In this document: piece after piece, positions 60,787 through 64,000 of the stretch
How the letters are laid out: each line of letters begins with the position of its first letter
How positions within the stretch are numbered: position 1 is the stretch's first letter
Assembly: GCF_001748145.1 (NCBI RefSeq)
Contig: NZ_BCQA01000001.1
Location: 2,506,501-2,570,500 of the forward strand
Direction: 5' to 3'
Source of the DNA: Bosea sp. BIWAKO-01
GTDB lineage: Bacteria > Pseudomonadota > Alphaproteobacteria > Rhizobiales > Beijerinckiaceae
DNA length: 64,000 bases
Notes under the pieces: model-generated
The model's database searches: none
Told to the model about the DNA's origin: nothing
The model's input: the letters and a program-made list of their open reading frames with translations, nothing else
Position numbers and translations under genes: made by a program

Positions 60787-62745
60787 TCAGCTCTTCACCT
60801 GAGCATCGTCGAACCAGAACGTATCGGGCATGTAGCGACCGAAAAAGGCACCCGGCTCGAAGCTGTACAGACCCTTTTCGGGAACATTGCGCAGATTGCG
60901 CGAGACCACGACCGGCTGCAGCGTGCCATTGACCACGCCGATGGTGAAAAGCTGCTCGGCATTGATCCTTAGCATCGCACGCCAGATCGTCCGGCGCTCG
61001 TCATGGGTCACGCTGCCGCGCCAGGCCTGGTAGAGCTTCACCAGTTCCTGCACCTCGGGGAGTTCAGGTTCTTCGCCTTCGCGGCCTCCGCTCTCCAGGA
61101 ACTGTCCCCAGCGCGGCCAGTTGAACTGCATCGACGACGTGGGGGCAAGCGCATCGGGCTCCATTTCGGCCGCGACCAGCGCGTTATCCATGCCCGCCCA
61201 GGCCGACATCACGGTCTGGCCGGCAAGGATGCGGCGGCGGAAAACGTCACGCTGGGCCGAGCGGGGAAAAATCTTGATCCCGACCTCATGCAGATCCTGT
61301 TTGATCAGATCGAGAATATCCGTCTCTTCGGTGCTCTCGCCGGCGGTCTCCACGGTAAATTCAAGACGCTGGCCATTGGGCAGGAGCCGCACACCGTCCG
61401 GAGCACGTTTGGTCAGTCCGATCTCGTCAAGCAGCCGGTTGGCCAGCGCCCGGTCAGCCTGCATCCACATATTGGCGTTTTCGGCATCATAGAGCGGGCT
61501 CTCGGGGAGTGCCGTATTGCCGCTTTCCTTGGCAAGGCCAAAGAAAATCACCTGGTTGATGTCCTTGCGATTGATCGCGACGGAGAGGGCGCGCCGATAA
61601 CGGACATCGCGATTGAGATCGCGCCAGACCGGATCGATGGCATTCAGATTCGGCATAAGCGCGAACCAGGAGCCTTCGGCCCGTTTCCAGAGCCTGACGT
61701 CGAAATTCATCCGCTTCGAGGCGTCCTTCAGGAAGGTGTAGTTGTCGAAGCGGAGATAACGTGCCTGCAGGTCGCTTTCGCCGGCTGCGGTCTTCGCCGG
61801 GATCAGCGAATTCGTCCCGATCGTCATCGTCACTTCGTCGACATAGGGCAGTTGTCGCCCGGCCTGGTCGATGCGGTGGAAATAGGGGTTGCGCTGGAAG
61901 GTGAACTGTTCAGCCGGAAGTGGCGTCAGATTGCGCCAGGGGTCGAGCGTCGGCAGGTCGGGGTTCTCGGGCCTATACATGCGTGAGAACCGTTCGTGCA
62001 GGGAGCCCCAGTCCTTGACGCGCGCTGCCTTGACGCGGGCGTAGAGCGTGACCTTGTCGGCGTAGCGCTCATGGAACTGCTTCAGATAGCCCGACGGCAT
62101 ATAGATATAGGTCGGCTGGGCGCCAGCTAGCGAGGGCAGGAAGATCGGGTTCGGCTTGGTCCAGCTGTAGCGAATCTCGGTCTCGCTCAGCACTTCGAAG
62201 ACCGGCTTCTCGCCGCCCGCCAGCAGGGCCTGGGGCGGCCCGCCAGGGGAGAGCCGCCGGTTATTGGCGAAGTCTTCCCACCAATAGCGGAAATCCTCTG
62301 TCGTGAAGGGGCTGCCGTCGGACCAGCGATGCCCCTTCCGCAGCCTGAGGGTGAAGATGCGTCCGTCCTTGACGTCGACAGTCTCCAGAACGTCCGGCGC
62401 CAGTTCGAGATTGTCGTCATAGACGAGGAGCCGAGTATAGCCGTAGAGCGTCATCATCCGGATGTCGCGCTGGTCGCCCATCAGCATGCGCATCGTGCCG
62501 CCATGCCGCCCGGGAATCCGGTCGGGGCCGGACACATCGATCACGCGAGGTTCCTCCGGAAGGCGGAGTGTGATCACCGGTAGCGCGCCTGCGGCCACCT
62601 TCCCGGCCCAGTAGGGGCTGTCGATGAAGTCCATCGGGTTGGGTTCGCGGGCGAGCGCGCCGCGCGGCAGGCCCTGAGCGGCGAAGGCTCCGGCCCCGAG
62701 CAGGAGGGCGGTGCGGCGTGTGGGGTGCTGCCGGCGGGATGTCAT
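60787..62745 (-). CDS. yejA: Extracellular solute-binding protein, YejA type
   Basis: A 652-residue periplasmic binding protein (SBP family 5). The start at 62745 is chosen because its ATG overlaps the TGA of the ATPase gene (TGATG) and gives a Tat-like signal (RRQHPTRRTALLLGAGAFAAQGLPRGALA). Hallmarks are LRLRKGHRWSDGSPFTTEDFRYWWEDFANNRRLSPGG, FTFQRNPYFHRIDQAGRQLPYVDEVTM and RRALSVAINRKDINQVIF. The frame continues to 63171, but that part is shadow. It binds peptides or peptide-like compounds. Confidence 0.88.
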   Translation of the reverse strand: MTSRRQHPTRRTALLLGAGAFAAQGLPRGALAREPNPMDFIDSPYWAGKVAAGALPVITLRLPEEPRVIDVSGPDRIPGRHGGTMRMLMGDQRDIRMMTLYGYTRLLVYDDNLELAPDVLETVDVKDGRIFTLRLRKGHRWSDGSPFTTEDFRYWWEDFANNRRLSPGGPPQALLAGGEKPVFEVLSETEIRYSWTKPNPIFLPSLAGAQPTYIYMPSGYLKQFHERYADKVTLYARVKAARVKDWGSLHERFSRMYRPENPDLPTLDPWRNLTPLPAEQFTFQRNPYFHRIDQAGRQLPYVDEVTMTIGTNSLIPAKTAAGESDLQARYLRFDNYTFLKDASKRMNFDVRLWKRAEGSWFALMPNLNAIDPVWRDLNRDVRYRRALSVAINRKDINQVIFFGLAKESGNTALPESPLYDAENANMWMQADRALANRLLDEIGLTKRAPDGVRLLPNGQRLEFTVETAGESTEETDILDLIKQDLHEVGIKIFPRSAQRDVFRRRILAGQTVMSAWAGMDNALVAAEMEPDALAPTSSMQFNWPRWGQFLESGGREGEEPELPEVQELVKLYQAWRGSVTHDERRTIWRAMLRINAEQLFTIGVVNGTLQPVVVSRNLRNVPEKGLYSFEPGAFFGRYMPDTFWFDDAQVKS

Positions 62746-64000
62746 CAGACCAACTCCCTGTGGTTCGCTTCCGGGCGCGCCAGGACGTAGTGGCCCTCGC
62801 CCAGGGACAGCGGCTCGAGGCTGACGCCTGCCTCCGGTCTGAAGGCCGGGGCCCAATGGCTGTAATCGGAGGCGCCGCCGGGCGCGACGAGTTTGAAATC
62901 GAGCTTCCGGTCGAGATCGGCGAAGGGAACCGAGCGCAGCAGGGCCTTCGTGTAGGGGTGAGCCGGCGAGGCAAAGAGGGCGTGGCGCGGCGCAAGCTCG
63001 ACGATGTGACCGTTGGCCATGACCGCGATCCGGTCCGCCATGTAGTTCACCACGGCAAGATTGTGCGAAATAAACAGGAAGGTGAGGCCGCGCTCGGCCT
63101 GCAGGTCCTTGAGCAGGTTGAGAATCTGGGCCTGAACCGAAACGTCGAGGGCAGATACCGGCTCGTCGCAAACGATCAGGTCCGGATCGAGCGCGAGCGC
63201 GCGCGCGATGCCGATGCGCTGGCGCTGGCCGCCGGAGAAAGAGTGCGGGTAGCGGCTGAGGAAGCGCGGATCGAGCCCGACACTCTCCATCAGGCTGCGC
63301 ACGCGGGCTGTCTGCTCAGCGCCGTCACCGCGCTCATGAATGACCAGCGGCTCGCGCAGGATGTTCATGACGGTCATGCGTGGCGACAGAGACGAGACCG
63401 GGTCCTGGAAGATCATCTGGACCCGCTGACGGAACCGCCGCAGCTCCTCGCCCTGCAGGGAGAGGACGTCTGTCGGGCCGAACCCGTCATTGAAGGTGAC
63501 CGCGCCGGCATCGGGCGTGACCGCGCGCATGATGATCTTGCTGACGGTGGTCTTGCCGCAGCCGCTCTCGCCGACAAGGCCAAGACATTCGCCGCGTGCG
63601 ATGTCGAATCCGACATCGTCGACCGCCAGGACGGTCGCCTGGGTGCCTTTGCCGAAGAACCCCCGCGAGCCAGTGGTGTAGGTCTTGCGCAAGTGGCGCA
63701 CGCTCAGCAAGGGCGGCGCATTGGCAGGCCGGGAGATGACCGGGGCGGCACGCGGCGTTGCCGCAGGCTGGGCACGTGCCTCGCGCAATGCGACCAGCCG
63801 CTCGCCCTCCTGCATGTCGAAATGCGGCGAGGCTTTCAGCAGTGCCTTGAGATAGGGGTGCCGCGGACGTCGGAAGATATCCTCGACAGGACCGCTTTCC
63901 ATGATCTCGCCGTGATAGATCACCACGACTTCGTCGGCCATGTTGGCAACGACACCGAGATCATGGGTGATGAGCAGGATCGCCATGCCCATCTCGGCCT
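62745..64000 (-). CDS. yejF: Double ABC ATPase, YejF type, N-terminus cut by window edge
   Basis: The open frame runs off the right edge. What remains is the tail of a first nucleotide-binding domain ([33 protein letters not shown]-loop region) plus oligopeptide-type C-terminal extension ([16 protein letters not shown]). The complete second domain has Walker [16 protein letters not shown], signature [32 protein letters not shown] and its own HPYTKALL segment. Two fused domains are the YejF hallmark. It is first in the yejF-A-B-E order here; transcription starts outside the window. Confidence 0.9.
   Translation of the reverse strand, partial: AEMGMAILLITHDLGVVANMADEVVVIYHGEIMESGPVEDIFRRPRHPYLKALLKASPHFDMQEGERLVALREARAQPAATPRAAPVISRPANAPPLLSVRHLRKTYTTGSRGFFGKGTQATVLAVDDVGFDIARGECLGLVGESGCGKTTVSKIIMRAVTPDAGAVTFNDGFGPTDVLSLQGEELRRFRQRVQMIFQDPVSSLSPRMTVMNILREPLVIHERGDGAEQTARVRSLMESVGLDPRFLSRYPHSFSGGQRQRIGIARALALDPDLIVCDEPVSALDVSVQAQILNLLKDLQAERGLTFLFISHNLAVVNYMADRIAVMANGHIVELAPRHALFASPAHPYTKALLRSVPFADLDRKLDFKLVAPGGASDYSHWAPAFRPEAGVSLEPLSLGEGHYVLARPEANHRELV

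Noticed and set aside
1..64000. CRISPR array, prophage or insertion sequence
   Set aside because: No regularly spaced direct repeats, transposase, integrase other than xerD, or phage structural genes were seen.

Overview
The window is about 64 kb of GC-rich chromosome from an alphaproteobacterium, most likely a Hyphomicrobiales (Rhizobiales) member close to Bosea. This rests on several features: the electron-transfer block (twin-transmembrane protein, cobalamin adenosyltransferase, etfB, etfA, 3-hydroxybutyryl-CoA dehydrogenase), the xerD / aroK-aroB arrangement, an NdvA/ChvA-type cyclic glucan exporter, soxXYZA, and dispersed ~100-bp intergenic repeats with a CGAAAA...TTTTCG hairpin. The genus is an inference. 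I see no prophage, transposase, CRISPR array or rRNA operon; the only RNA gene found is tRNA-Leu(CAA).

Layout. 1-4 kb: a cut-off SphA/MetA-type outer-membrane protein and small envelope or hypothetical genes. 4-10 kb: a YbaL-type cation/proton antiporter, a YegS-type lipid kinase, and a LysR / phosphinothricin-acetyltransferase-like GNAT / MFS trio. 10-18 kb: two carbon-catabolic units. One is a ribitol-type operon (LacI regulator, pentulose kinase, SDR dehydrogenase) behind a perfect 33-bp operator palindrome. The other has an alpha/beta hydrolase, an MHS-type symporter and two SDRs, divergent from a LysR gene with two inverted repeats between them. 18-24 kb: xerD, aroK, aroB, a CBS-domain CorC-like protein and a cation/proton antiporter.

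24-32 kb: ndvA, a PomAB-like stator pair, and a DUF3772-type MscS channel with a CAP-domain lipoprotein. 32-37 kb: a molybdenum hydroxylase of the isoquinoline-oxidoreductase type (small 2Fe-2S and large Tat-exported subunits) directly followed by soxX, soxY, soxZ and soxA, with no soxB or soxCD, and with an unusual SoxY carboxy-terminus. 37-44 kb: an esterase, a ROK-type kinase whose halves appear in swapped order, a hydantoin-racemase-like protein missing one catalytic cysteine, a second lipid kinase, tRNA-Leu, a YqaA/DedA-like protein and DsbB. 44-50 kb: an HNH endonuclease and the beta-oxidation/electron-transfer block. 50-55 kb: a polyamine-type ABC importer with an upstream amidohydrolase. 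55-59 kb: two glycosyltransferases and a polysaccharide deacetylase. 58.6-64 kb: a YejABEF-type peptide importer cut by the right edge.

The most unusual items are the circularly permuted ROK protein (37967-39079), the molybdenum hydroxylase plus SoxXYZA unit, and a four-copy intergenic repeat whose ends lie on the stop codons of flanking genes.
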